Part shown: piece by piece, positions 7,167 to 15,818 of the stretch | How the letters are laid out: each line of letters starts with the position of its first letter | Position numbering within the stretch: the first letter of the stretch is position 1 | NCBI GenBank assembly: GCA_031273365.1 | Contig: JAISSA010000078.1 | Span: 1-23,769 of the forward strand | From: Synergistaceae bacterium | GTDB lineage: Bacteria > Synergistota > Synergistia > Synergistales > Aminobacteriaceae | DNA: 23,769 bases | Reading direction: 5' to 3' | Position numbers and translations under genes: made by a program | Notes under the pieces: model-generated | Seen by the model: only the letters and a program-made list of their open reading frames with translations | Databases searched by the model: none | What the model was told of the DNA's origin: nothing

Positions 7167-7814
7167 TTAAAACTCCTTTTCATGAAATGCGTCGAATATC
7201 TCGACGTCCAGATCGCCGGGCGATATGATATGAATCGTATTCGCCCTGCGCGCCGGCGGAGGGGGCGTATGTCCGGCATACCCGACCGCGGCGGAGGAGC
7301 AGATAACGTGCTCCTTTGGAATGCCCAGCTCAAAAAGGCAATCCCGCAGTGGCCCGTCGTCCCGCAACCAGCGCAATTGATTGATATAACAGCTCCCCAG
7401 TCCCAGAGACTGCGCCGTGAGAAAGATATTTTCCAGCGCGAGCGAGCAGTCCGCCATCGCGTTTTCATAGTTTGCACGATTGGAGGCGATAATCAACGCG
7501 GGCGCGTGATGATAAAAATTGAAGTTTGCGTTTTTTGCCCGCTCTCCAATGGTCTGCTTTGGAGGATAATCATCGTCGGGTGTCCAGCGCTGGAAGCCCT
7601 CTTTCACCAACTGATTCAGGCGCTGCAGCGCCTCCTTGTTCTGAATGGCGGTGAAGAGCCAGCTCTGGCTGTTGCTGCCGGAAGGCGCACAGATCGCGGC
7701 CTCCAGCAGCATAAGCAGCTGTTCCCGCTCAATTTGACGGTCCTGAAAGTCGCGAATGCTTCTGCGTGCGCGAATTACGTCAATAACAGCGTTTCCTGCC
7801 ATAATTTTACCCAC
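7167..7814 (-). CDS. Nitroreductase family flavoprotein
   Basis: 215 residues, typical of the FMN-dependent nitroreductase fold. The N-terminal RRSIRDFQDRQIE and the APSGSNSQSW segment are the conserved FMN/NAD(P)H-binding start, and FLTAQSLGLGSCYINQLRW is the mid-protein family signature. The C-terminus is a short Pro-rich tail. The family reduces nitro groups, quinones or conjugated systems; some members act as enoate reductases, dehydrogenases or dehalogenases. Its position between the acyl-CoA synthetase and the crotonase genes suggests a redox step on the same carbon skeleton, which is inference. Start choice is uncertain: GTG at 7814 has AGGAGA unusually close, while ATG at 7802 (MAGNAV) has the same site unusually far. 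Confidence 0.87.
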   Translation of the reverse strand: MGKIMAGNAVIDVIRARRSIRDFQDRQIEREQLLMLLEAAICAPSGSNSQSWLFTAIQNKEALQRLNQLVKEGFQRWTPDDDYPPKQTIGERAKNANFNFYHHAPALIIASNRANYENAMADCSLALENIFLTAQSLGLGSCYINQLRWLRDDGPLRDCLFELGIPKEHVICSSAAVGYAGHTPPPPARRANTIHIISPGDLDVEIFDAFHEKEF

Positions 7815-7843
7815 ACATCTCCTGAAATTGCAATCTCCGGGGA

Positions 7844-9970
7844 TCAGTTTAAAACGATCAGCGCGTCGGCGACCCTGACGCCCCTGCCGGGCTCCAGCAC
7901 CATCAAAGGGTTGATGTCCAGCTCTCGAAGACGGCCCCTCAGACTGCAGGCCATACGGCTGACCTTTACGAGGGCGTCGACAAGCGCCTCGATGTCGGCC
8001 CCGGGCTGACCGCGGTACCCGGTCAGCATTTTATAAGCCCTGATGCCTTCCACCATTTCCAGCGCCTCCTCTCTGTCAAGGGGCGCCATACGGAAGCGTA
8101 CATCCCTGAGCAGTTCCACAAAGACGCCGCCGAGCCCGAACATGACTACCGGTCCGAAATGCGGGTCCGATTTGACGCCGACGATGCACTCCCTTGCCCT
8201 CTGCACCATTTCCTGCACCAGCACGCCCTGCAGTTTTGCGTCCCGCCTGTACGCCAGCGCGTTTTTCATTATGGCATTATACCCCAGCCTCAGTTGCGTC
8301 ACGTCCCTGACGTCGACGACGACACAGCCGGCGTCGGATTTATGGGGAATGTCCTCGGAGTTGATCTTTAAAACCACCGGATAGCCGATCTTTTCCGCAA
8401 AAGCCTCGCCCTCCTCCAGGCTTTGAACATTGGCTTCCCTGACCGACGCAATGCCGTACGCCTTTAAAATTTGCCGGCTCTCATATTCGTTCAGCGCGCC
8501 GCTCCTGCCCGCGAGCAGATCCGGCGTCGGAAGCGCCGGTTCTGAAGTCCGGGCAGGGCTCTTTTGCCAGCGGGCCAATTGCGCCAATACCCTGAAATAG
8601 AAGAGTGAATTCTTCGGAGCATCAAAACAGGGAACGCCACCATTTTGCAGTTTAACCATGCCTTCCCGGTTCAGGCTGCCTGAAAACCAGCCCACAGCCA
8701 GAGGTTTTTTACACACCTGATAAAATTTGACAAATTCTTCGGCGACCGTCGTCTCAAAGGCGTGATCTGTAACCGTCAGCGAAACATAAATGGCGTCGAT
8801 GTTCGGATCGGCCGCGAGCGCCTCCGCGATTCTGATCAGGTCGGCCGGAGCACGCATCACCGCAGCGGTGGTGTCCAGGGGGTTCCTGAGCGTGGCGAAG
8901 GAGGGCAGGAGTTTCCCGAGCGTCGAGACTGTTTCAGGAGCGAAGTCGGGGATTTCCATGCGGAGCTCCTCCATAACGTCCGAAATGATGCCGCCCGCAC
9001 CGCCGGAGATGCTCATCACTCCCATGCGGGTTCCGACAGCGTACGCCTTCGTCAGAGACAGAGCCTGCGGGATATCCAGGAATCGATCGATGGAGTCCAC
9101 GCTCACCACGTGGCATTTTTCGAACAGGGCATCGACGACGACGCCTGAACCCGCAATGGAGCCTGTATGCGCCTGGGCAGCCTGCGCCCCTTTTTCGGAT
9201 CGTCCCACCTTATAGACGACCAGAGGCTTGCCCTTTTCCTGACAAAGACGGGCGGCTTCCCTGAATTTTTCAGGATTCCCGATGCCCTCCAGATAAGCGG
9301 CGATCACTTTGGTGTGGGGGTCATTGACCAAATAATGAATAAAATCAGGGAGGTCAAGGTCGGCGTTGTTGCCCGAGGAAATTACGTAGCTGTATCCAAA
9401 ACCCCTGTCCCGGGCTCGAATCATCCAGGTACTCGCCAGAGCGCCGCTTTGCGAAACCAGAGCGACGCTGCCGGGGAGAATTGGCCCTGCTGAAAGCGCG
9501 TTGATGGAAATGGCTATCGTATCGTCATATATATTTGCGATGCCGAGGCAGTTGGGACCTAAAATACGGATGCCGCTTTCCTGAGAAAGCCGGACCATCC
9601 TCTTCTGGAGCTGTCGGCTTTCCGCATCTTCGTTTTCTCCAAAGCCCGAAGAAATCACCACGCATCCACCGACGCCCTTTTTCGCCGCCTGCTCGAGAAT
9701 GGCCAACACCTGCGTACTGGCAACGCCAATAACGAGCAGGTCCGGCGCCTCCGGCAGGGCATCGAGAGACGCGTAGCTTTTGTGCTCCATGACGCTGTCA
9801 TATTTGGGATTGACGGGATAAAGTCTGCCTTTGTAGCCAAATTTGATGAGATTCGACAGCACGCCCGTGGCGCCGGTATAGGTCGCCCTGCCGGCGTCTC
9901 CGGAAACGCCGATCAGAGCGATGCTCTTTGGAGAAAGTATCTTTTCGACATTGTGACCTGTCTCCGGCAT
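7844..9970 (-). CDS. ADP-forming acyl-CoA synthetase (acetate--CoA ligase family, fused alpha-beta)
   Basis: 708 residues, the full length of the fused enzyme. In order: CoA-binding Rossmann domain (about 10-140, IALIGVSG), a succinyl-CoA-ligase-like domain (about 150-300, with the phosphohistidine loop AQAHTGSIAG, H268), a linker, and an ATP-grasp domain (about 485-700, with KINSEDIPHKSDAGCV and GLGGVFVELL). The enzyme interconverts an acyl-CoA, ADP and phosphate with the free acid, CoA and ATP, and in fermenters usually runs in the ATP-making direction. GGAGGAG lies about 11 bases before the ATG. It follows the TRAP permease by 27 bases and precedes the nitroreductase by 29. It could either activate an imported acid or harvest ATP from the product. 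Acyl specificity is not readable. Confidence 0.93.
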   Translation of the reverse strand: MPETGHNVEKILSPKSIALIGVSGDAGRATYTGATGVLSNLIKFGYKGRLYPVNPKYDSVMEHKSYASLDALPEAPDLLVIGVASTQVLAILEQAAKKGVGGCVVISSGFGENEDAESRQLQKRMVRLSQESGIRILGPNCLGIANIYDDTIAISINALSAGPILPGSVALVSQSGALASTWMIRARDRGFGYSYVISSGNNADLDLPDFIHYLVNDPHTKVIAAYLEGIGNPEKFREAARLCQEKGKPLVVYKVGRSEKGAQAAQAHTGSIAGSGVVVDALFEKCHVVSVDSIDRFLDIPQALSLTKAYAVGTRMGVMSISGGAGGIISDVMEELRMEIPDFAPETVSTLGKLLPSFATLRNPLDTTAAVMRAPADLIRIAEALAADPNIDAIYVSLTVTDHAFETTVAEEFVKFYQVCKKPLAVGWFSGSLNREGMVKLQNGGVPCFDAPKNSLFYFRVLAQLARWQKSPARTSEPALPTPDLLAGRSGALNEYESRQILKAYGIASVREANVQSLEEGEAFAEKIGYPVVLKINSEDIPHKSDAGCVVVDVRDVTQLRLGYNAIMKNALAYRRDAKLQGVLVQEMVQRARECIVGVKSDPHFGPVVMFGLGGVFVELLRDVRFRMAPLDREEALEMVEGIRAYKMLTGYRGQPGADIEALVDALVKVSRMACSLRGRLRELDINPLMVLEPGRGVRVADALIVLN

Positions 9971-9997
9971 GATGAAAGTTTCTCCTCCTTAATAGTT

Positions 9998-11890
9998 TTA
10001 CGCCGCCTGTCTTCTGTCAGCCAGATGATTGGGGACCAGAACCCCCAGCACAAGCGCCAGGCCGATGACGTCGGTGAAGAACCCCGCGTCAATGAGGCAG
10101 AGCGCGCCGATAAACAAAGCCGCCCTGTGCACGATATTGAGGGGCATTTTAAAGAACCCTTCCACGGAGCAGCTCAACGCAAAAATGCCAATGCTGCTGG
10201 TGACGACGCATTTGACGACGTCGGGGAGCGTCCCCATGAATAACAGGTCATTGTTGTACACAAACATGAAGGGCAAAATATATCCTGAGAGCCCCATTTT
10301 CCATGCCATAAACCCCAGAGGCATGGGTTGATCCTTCGCCACGCCGGCCGCAGCATAGGAGGCCAGAGCGACCGGCGGCGTAATTCCGGACAGCAGGCCG
10401 AAATAAAACACGAAAAGATGTGCCGCCAGAGGGTTGATCCCCCTGCTGATCATCGCCGGCGCGACCATCACGGCTAAGATGATATAAACCGAGGTGGTTC
10501 CCATCCCCATGCCGAGAATAATGCCGGCGACAGCGGTAAGCACCATCAGGACGATCATGTTGCCGCCCGAGAGCACGACCAGGAGCGTAGAAAACCGGAT
10601 CCCCAGGCCGGTCAGCGAAAGCATCCCCGTGATAACGCCTGCCAGGGAGCACACCACCGCGACGCTGAGCGAATCGTAGGCTGCGCGCTTAAAGGCGACG
10701 GCGAGTTTTTTGGGCCCTATGCGGGTTTCTTTTTTTACCCAGGAAACGACAATCAACGCGATAATCGCCCAGAAACCGGATTTGATCGGCGACCAGTAGA
10801 GCACTGCCATAAAGTAAACAAGCAATAAAAAGGGAAAGCTCAGATAAAACCCATTTTTTACGACGACCTTCCAGTCAGGAATGAGCTCGTCCGGAAGTTC
10901 TGTAATTTTTTCCCTGTTCGATCGAATGTCGATAATGAACCACAGAGTGGCGTAATAGAGGAACCCGGGAATAAACGCGGCCAGCGCCACCCTGATGTAG
11001 GGTATGCCCAGCGTCTCGGCGATCAGGAAAGCCGCGGCCCCCATGATGGGGGGCATCAGCTGCCCACCGGTTCCCGCAACCGAGAGAATCGCTCCTCCAA
11101 ACCGTTTGGGGTATCCTTCCTGCTCCATCATGGGCATCGTCAAAGGGCCTATGGCCATGATATTGGCCGTCGCGCTGCCTGAAACCATGCCGAAAAGACA
11201 ACTCGCAACGGTCGCTACTTTGGCGCTGCCGCCCCGTTTTTTCCCGAAGAGCGCCAGCGCCAGGTCGATGAAAAAATTTGCCGCGCCGGAGTACTCCAGC
11301 AGCGATCCAAAAAGAATGAACAGGAAAATGTAGGTGGCTGAAATACCCAGCACCGAACTGTAAATACCCTCGGTCGACATAAAGCTCTGGGAGATAATGC
11401 GGGTCAGGCTGTATCCCCGGTGGGCTATCAACGCAGGCATATAGTTTCCGGTGAGAGCATAGGCGATGAAAATACTGGCAATAACGGGCATTGCCGCACC
11501 GATTCTCAGATAAGTGCAGTAGATTGCGGCTGCCAGCAGAAATCCTCCAAAGAGGAGATCGGTGAACTCCGGGGAGGCCGAGTACAATGCCATATCTTCA
11601 TAATTCCTGAGAACATAAAAGGTCTCCAGAATTGAAAAAACAACGCAAAGGAGCATCATTATCGTCGAAAGCCAGCTGGATTTCCTGGCTGTGGCCTTTT
11701 GACAAAATATCAGCACCAGAACAAAACCCAGGTGAACCGAACGTTGCTGCATGGTTGGCAGGGATCCCAGGCTGGCTGTAACGATGTGAAAAGTGCTCAT
11801 ACCAACTGCAAAAACGGTTGCCGCTTTGTCGATATACACCTTGAATTTATCCAGCGCAGTCAATTCTTCGGCAGATGCGTTGAGACTCAT
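9998..11890 (-). CDS. TRAP transporter permease, fused 4TM/12TM type
   Basis: Integral membrane protein of 630 residues. The N-terminal part is the DctQ-like small subunit and the rest the DctM-like large subunit, fused as is usual in TAXI-type TRAP systems. The segment SVYIILAVMVAPAMISRGINPLAAHLF... GITPPVALASYAAAGVA is highly characteristic of this branch, and the earlier GSATANIMAIGPLTMPMM loop is the large-subunit signature. It would import an organic acid with sodium or protons, with substrate delivered by the binding protein encoded just upstream. AAGGAG lies eight bases before the ATG. A 170-base gap with a strong hairpin separates it from the binding-protein gene. The C-terminus runs through a few additional hydrophobic helices before ending in a short polar tail. 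Confidence 0.94.
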   Translation of the reverse strand: MSLNASAEELTALDKFKVYIDKAATVFAVGMSTFHIVTASLGSLPTMQQRSVHLGFVLVLIFCQKATARKSSWLSTIMMLLCVVFSILETFYVLRNYEDMALYSASPEFTDLLFGGFLLAAAIYCTYLRIGAAMPVIASIFIAYALTGNYMPALIAHRGYSLTRIISQSFMSTEGIYSSVLGISATYIFLFILFGSLLEYSGAANFFIDLALALFGKKRGGSAKVATVASCLFGMVSGSATANIMAIGPLTMPMMEQEGYPKRFGGAILSVAGTGGQLMPPIMGAAAFLIAETLGIPYIRVALAAFIPGFLYYATLWFIIDIRSNREKITELPDELIPDWKVVVKNGFYLSFPFLLLVYFMAVLYWSPIKSGFWAIIALIVVSWVKKETRIGPKKLAVAFKRAAYDSLSVAVVCSLAGVITGMLSLTGLGIRFSTLLVVLSGGNMIVLMVLTAVAGIILGMGMGTTSVYIILAVMVAPAMISRGINPLAAHLFVFYFGLLSGITPPVALASYAAAGVAKDQPMPLGFMAWKMGLSGYILPFMFVYNNDLLFMGTLPDVVKCVVTSSIGIFALSCSVEGFFKMPLNIVHRAALFIGALCLIDAGFFTDVIGLALVLGVLVPNHLADRRQAA

Positions 11891-11941
11891 GCATGTCTCT
11901 CCTTCGTTTCATTATAAGATAGACTCAAAAGGCCGATTGAA

Positions 11942-11970
11942 GCTCAGGGGCGAACTCCGCTCCCCTGAGC
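11942..11970 (-). other. Intercistronic hairpin between TAXI binding protein and TRAP permease
   Basis: Perfect 9-bp inverted repeat GCTCAGGGG / CCCCTGAGC (11942-11950 and 11962-11970) around an 11-base loop. It sits about 90 bases after the binding-protein stop and 50 before the permease start. No T-run follows in the direction of transcription, so it is unlikely to be a full terminator. Hairpins at this place often let the binding-protein message accumulate over the permease message. The rest of the 170-base gap shows no gene. Confidence 0.7.
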
Positions 11971-12060
11971 CTGAACGGTTACGGAGCTTCGTGATTCAGC
12001 CTCTCTCAGGTCAGGGGAGTTCAACAGGAAACAGCACCCCTTCCTTCACTCCCGAGGGGG

Positions 12061-13062
12061 TTATTTTTTCCAGAGCTCATCAAAATACCTGAGTGCGCCA
12101 GGGTGAAACGGCAACGAACCGTTTTCATAGATCGCCTTCGAGGAAGGAGCGCTGTACTCGGGGCCGTTGGCGTGGATGACCCGCATTTCTTCGGAGTTTT
12201 CGCATATGGTTTTGACCACGTTATAGACGATTTCCTCGTCCATGGTGGCGTTGCAAATGATAACGATACTGAGGGTCAGCGACAGCGTGTCGTTGGGCTC
12301 ATCTTTATAGGAATTGCCGGGAATCGTTCCAATGCCGTACTGCGGATATTGGGCAACGATGCTTTGGGCGTGCTCCTGATCGAGGGAGAGAAAATGAATG
12401 TTCTGCGTCACATCAAGGTCGGACGCCGTTGCCTGCGGAATGGAACCGGAGACTACAGCACAGTCCACAGTGCCGTCCTTGAGCGCGTCTCCCGCCTCCG
12501 CGTTGGTCATCGCGATGGCCCGATAGTCGGCGCCCTCTTTGAGTCCATAGGACTCCAGAATGATCAGCATCTGGTAATAAGCGCCCTGCCCTTTGGGAGG
12601 CAGCGCGATCTTTTTGCCCTTGAGGTCGGCAAAGCCCTGAATGCCGCTGCTGCGAAGGACTATGGGATAGACATACTGCATATGGCCCACCATCGCCAGA
12701 CGAAGATCGGGCAGGGGCTTCCTGAAGCCTCGATCCTGCAAACCCAGCAGGGCAGATTTCATGGTATCGGTATTGAGCATACCAAAGGTATCTTCGGGCC
12801 TGTCGGTGACGAACTGGCCGTTTTCGGGACCGGAGCCGCTGGTGGACTCGTTGGTCATGGTATAGCCCGGTATTTTCTCGGAAACGATCTTCGTCAACCC
12901 GGTGGCGAGGTAATAAGAAGCGCCTCCGGCCGCGCTCGAGCAGATAACCAGGTTGACGGGTTTTGCGGGAGCGGCATCGACGCGGGTTACGCCAACAAAA
13001 GAGCCCATGACCAACGTCAGCGCCACAGAAAGCGCTAAGGCAAACTTCACGGTTTTTTTCAT
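12061..13062 (-). CDS. TAXI family TRAP transporter solute-binding protein
   Basis: 333 residues, exported. The signal peptide is clear: MKKTVKF, a hydrophobic core, and an Ala-rich cleavage region near VDAAPA (about residues 28-33). The mature protein begins VNLVICSSAAGGASYYLATGLTKIV, the diagnostic TAXI start, and continues with a DTFGMLNTDTM segment of the same family. It would bind the transported acid in the periplasm and hand it to the fused permease. AAAGGAG lies seven bases before the ATG. It is 71 bases downstream of an exported MBL hydrolase gene, which places a periplasmic hydrolase and a periplasmic binding protein side by side. TAXI proteins bind varied small carboxylates such as glutamate or other amino and organic acids; the ligand is not known here. 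Confidence 0.93.
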   Translation of the reverse strand: MKKTVKFALALSVALTLVMGSFVGVTRVDAAPAKPVNLVICSSAAGGASYYLATGLTKIVSEKIPGYTMTNESTSGSGPENGQFVTDRPEDTFGMLNTDTMKSALLGLQDRGFRKPLPDLRLAMVGHMQYVYPIVLRSSGIQGFADLKGKKIALPPKGQGAYYQMLIILESYGLKEGADYRAIAMTNAEAGDALKDGTVDCAVVSGSIPQATASDLDVTQNIHFLSLDQEHAQSIVAQYPQYGIGTIPGNSYKDEPNDTLSLTLSIVIICNATMDEEIVYNVVKTICENSEEMRVIHANGPEYSAPSSKAIYENGSLPFHPGALRYFDELWKK

Positions 13063-13133
13063 TTTGAATTCTCCTTTATATGATTTTTGTCGCCGTTCAA
13101 TGCGATCCTCGCTGCTGCGCCAATAAAGCCGGC

Positions 13134-14042
13134 TTAACGGCTGCGATACACGTAGCCTCTGTCGGCTTTCTCAACCGTGCCAACGCCAGGGAACGGCAGG
13201 TGCGCACCGGCAATGAGGAACTTCTCCACCGCCGCTTTTTCCATGAAGTTCGCGCGGGCCGCCGCGGCGTCCTCGGGGTTCATATCGTACACCGCGTTGA
13301 TGTCGGGGTTGGGGAATTGCAGCGCCGCTGCGTGAATGAGGTCACCCCAGAAAAGCATCCGCTCGCCTTTGGACTCCAGCAGAAACGACGTATGCCCGGG
13401 GGTGTGGCCGTGCGAATCCAGCGCCGTGATGCCCGGCGCTACGGCGTCGCCGTACTCGAAAACCTGCATCGCGTCGCCATACATGCTGAAGGTATTGCGC
13501 ACCATTTCCAGGTTGACCCTGCGGTCCGGGAAGCGATCCAACAGCTTTTCGTCGAGCCAAAAATCGCGTTCAGTCCGGCTGGACAGCACACGAGCCGCCG
13601 GAAACGCCTTTTTACTGTCCCAGATCAAACCTCCAACGTGATCCGTGTGCATGTGGGTCAACAGAACCAGCGTTATACCTTCCGGGGTAACGCCAACCTG
13701 AGCCAACCCTCCCATCAGCTGACTTGCATTGCTGCCCGACAGCGCGCCGAATCCCGTGTCGACCAGCAGCGTCTCGTTCTCCGTCTTCACCAGAAAGGCC
13801 ATGATAGCCGACGGACTTCCGCCCGAGGGCATGTATTCATCCAGTACACCGGGGTCCGCGCTCGGGAAGACCGTCCTCTCCCTGTCGCCCGTCGAGTCGG
13901 CAATGGCCCAAACGGTCGCTTCTCCCACCGTGTACATCTCCACCCTGTATTTCTCCGCTTCAGCCGCCAGGGCCTCGCCGCAGGTTATGAGCAAAATTGA
14001 GAACAGCACACAAAACATGAGATGATAACGCAACTTTTGCAT
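13134..14042 (-). CDS. Exported MBL-fold metallo-hydrolase
   Basis: 302 residues with an N-terminal signal peptide (LMFCVLFSILLIT core, likely cleavage after ALA near residue 26-27); a lipoprotein site is unlikely because LITC is a poor lipobox. The zinc motif HMHTDH is at 130-135, with DSHGHTPGHTS, WGDLIH and GAHLPF supplying the later ligands. It resembles the lactonase and methyl-parathion-hydrolase-like branch of the MBL superfamily. Acting in the periplasm, it could open a lactone or ester before the TAXI/TRAP system takes up the acid; that link rests on gene order (71 bases to the binding-protein gene, 32 from the MaoC gene). AGGAGAG lies seven bases before the ATG. Organophosphate or other ester hydrolysis is an alternative. 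Confidence 0.88.
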   Translation of the reverse strand: MQKLRYHLMFCVLFSILLITCGEALAAEAEKYRVEMYTVGEATVWAIADSTGDRERTVFPSADPGVLDEYMPSGGSPSAIMAFLVKTENETLLVDTGFGALSGSNASQLMGGLAQVGVTPEGITLVLLTHMHTDHVGGLIWDSKKAFPAARVLSSRTERDFWLDEKLLDRFPDRRVNLEMVRNTFSMYGDAMQVFEYGDAVAPGITALDSHGHTPGHTSFLLESKGERMLFWGDLIHAAALQFPNPDINAVYDMNPEDAAAARANFMEKAAVEKFLIAGAHLPFPGVGTVEKADRGYVYRSR

Positions 14043-14074
14043 CCTTAATCTCTCCTGTCGTCCATATCTTTATT

Positions 14075-14554
14075 TCATGCTACGGGGCGCTTTTTATACA
14101 AAGAGGTGCGCTCCCACTCCGCAACGATCGAGCCATCCTGTTTGAAGACCTGATCCAGGAAGGTGATCGTGCCGCGACCGGGTTTGCTGGTCTCTTTTTT
14201 GGAGAGGATGCTTGTCTCCACATGGATCGTGTCGCCGATAAACAGAGGGTTTGTAAAGCGGGCGTTGTTGAGCCCAAGAAAACCGATCAGGCTGGGTCCC
14301 CGGAAATTATCGCCGTTGTACCACACCATATTGCCGCGCAGTCCCTCTCCGATACAGAGGTTCATGAGACCGTTGACGACGCGCCTGCCGTAAACGGTGG
14401 TTTTGGCGTACTCCTCGTCACAGTGCAGGGGCTCGTAGCTGCCCGTCAGTCCACACAGGGTAACGACATCGGCCTCCGTAACGGTTCTGGCGTGGGTGAC
14501 CCGCCTGTCGCCGACAACCGCATCCTCCCACCAGGCTATCCTGTCCGCATCCAT
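14075..14554 (-). CDS. MaoC-like dehydratase/hydratase, paralogue 1
   Basis: 159 residues, single hot-dog domain of the MaoC/(R)-specific enoyl-CoA hydratase type, cytoplasmic and probably dimeric. The hydratase-2 region reads LTGSYEPLHCDEEYA at about 36-50. The catalytic His is kept (H44), but the usual Asp five residues before it is Ser (S39) and the usual Asn is Glu (E41). The enzyme would act on a CoA thioester, by hydration, dehydration or related chemistry. It is roughly 70-75 percent identical by eye to the second MaoC protein of the operon. AAAAGGAGG lies seven bases before the ATG. A hairpin occupies the 85-base gap that separates it from the CaiB gene upstream. Confidence 0.88.
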   Translation of the reverse strand: MDADRIAWWEDAVVGDRRVTHARTVTEADVVTLCGLTGSYEPLHCDEEYAKTTVYGRRVVNGLMNLCIGEGLRGNMVWYNGDNFRGPSLIGFLGLNNARFTNPLFIGDTIHVETSILSKKETSKPGRGTITFLDQVFKQDGSIVAEWERTSLYKKRPVA

Positions 14555-14575
14555 CGTAAAACCTCCTTTTAATTT

Positions 14576-14606
14576 TCAGGGGGAAGAGCTTTGCGGCTCT
14601 TCCTGA
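14576..14606 (-). other. Intercistronic hairpin before MaoC paralogue 1
   Basis: Inverted repeat GGAAGAGC (14582-14589) and GCTCTTCC (14596-14603) with a six-base loop, extended by TCA/TGA pairing across a three-base bulge. On the transcript it lies between the CaiB stop and the AAAAGGAGG site of the MaoC gene, and is followed by A-rich rather than T-rich sequence, so termination is unlikely. It may mark an RNA processing or stability site. Confidence 0.65.
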
Positions 14607-14639
14607 CAGAATCCTCCTAATACAATGTCTACACAATGC

Positions 14640-15818
14640 CTATATAATGCCTTTCTCTCGCAATTGTTCCAGCTCCGCTTCTGTAAAACCCAGCTCACCA
14701 CAGTAAACTTCTTTATTGTGTTCCCCTGTGCCGGGAGGCGGAAGCCGGACATCTCCCGGGTTATCCTGAAACCGGATGACGACGCCCGTGGTGGGAATCT
14801 CGTCCCCCGTGTGAATTTTGACCTTGCGTATCTGACGGCGATGTTTCAACTGGGGATTCATGAGCACCTGCTCGATGTTGTTGACGGGCGCGCAGGGGAC
14901 ATCCGCCCTGATCATCATCTCCGTGATCTCTTCGCTGGTATGGAGTTCAGTGCAACTGCTGAGCAGAGCGTTGAGTTCTCCGGAATTCTTCAGGCGAGCC
15001 GACTCCTCGTGGAACCGCGGATCCTGCCCCCACTCGGGGTGTCCTACCGCTACGGTAAAATTTTCAAACTGCTGCTGAGTGACTGCGGAGACGTAGATGA
15101 AACCGTCCTTCGTCTTAAAAGTGCCGACCGGGCAGCGATAAAGATCACGTGCCCCCTGGCGCTGATGCCGCTTGCCAAACAGCAGGTAATCCGGCATCGA
15201 ACTGCGGATCCAGGCGAAAACGCAATCCAGCATGGCAACGTCCATATACTGTCCCACGCCGGTTTTTTCGCGCTGGTAGAGCGCAAGCGCAATGCCATAG
15301 GCCGCGGTGAGACCGGAGCTGTAGTCCCCAACCCACGTTCCGCACAGGACCGGATCGTTGTCGCCGGTCAGGTCCATCAGACCTCCCATAGCCTGCACCA
15401 CCGAATCGAAGGCCGGGCGTCCGGCGTAGGGGCCATCCTGGCCGAAGCCGCTGATGGAGGCCATGATCAGCCCTGAGTTCAGCTCTTTGAGAGAGCTGTA
15501 GCCCAATCCCATCTTTTCCATCACCCCGGGGCGAAAATTTTCAACCAGCACGTCGCTTTTCCTGATAAGGTCCAATAAAATTTTCCGTCCCTCCGGATTT
15601 TTAAAATCCAGAGTAATAGAGCGCTTGTTGCGGTTGTTGATCATAAAATATGTACTGATGTCCGCGATGGCCGGCTTCATATGACGCCCATCGTCGCCGT
15701 CGAGCTTTTCCACCTTGATGACATCCGCGCCCATGTCCCCCAGGAGTTGCGTGCAATGAGGGCCGGCAACAAAGCGCGACAGGTCGATGACCCTGATTCC
15801 CTCCAGAATTCCGCTCAT
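14640..15818 (-). CDS. CaiB/BaiF family CoA-transferase, paralogue 1
   Basis: 392 residues, typical of family III CoA-transferases, which move CoA from an acyl-CoA donor to a free carboxylate through an aspartyl anhydride. The N-terminal ILEGIRVIDLSRFVAGP and GDMGADVIKVEK, the NRNKRS segment, VENFRPGVM and SGFGQDGP are family motifs, and the catalytic Asp is kept (D198 in DVAMLD). The ATG overlaps the thiolase TGA by four bases (ATGA), so translation is coupled. It is about 65 percent identical by eye to the other CaiB protein over the first 200 residues and less similar later; the divergent C-terminal half suggests a different acceptor acid. Racemase activity, known in related families, is less likely beside thiolase and MaoC genes. 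Confidence 0.92.
   Translation of the reverse strand: MSGILEGIRVIDLSRFVAGPHCTQLLGDMGADVIKVEKLDGDDGRHMKPAIADISTYFMINNRNKRSITLDFKNPEGRKILLDLIRKSDVLVENFRPGVMEKMGLGYSSLKELNSGLIMASISGFGQDGPYAGRPAFDSVVQAMGGLMDLTGDNDPVLCGTWVGDYSSGLTAAYGIALALYQREKTGVGQYMDVAMLDCVFAWIRSSMPDYLLFGKRHQRQGARDLYRCPVGTFKTKDGFIYVSAVTQQQFENFTVAVGHPEWGQDPRFHEESARLKNSGELNALLSSCTELHTSEEITEMMIRADVPCAPVNNIEQVLMNPQLKHRRQIRKVKIHTGDEIPTTGVVIRFQDNPGDVRLPPPGTGEHNKEVYCGELGFTEAELEQLREKGII

Noticed and set aside
12103..13038. Long open frame of 311 codons on the plus strand
   Set aside because: It is fully antisense to the TAXI binding-protein gene, which has clear family motifs and a signal peptide; the translation is not domain-like.
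13080..14000. Plus-strand open frame of 306 codons
   Set aside because: It is antisense to the exported MBL hydrolase gene with all its zinc ligands; no ribosome binding site or family motif.
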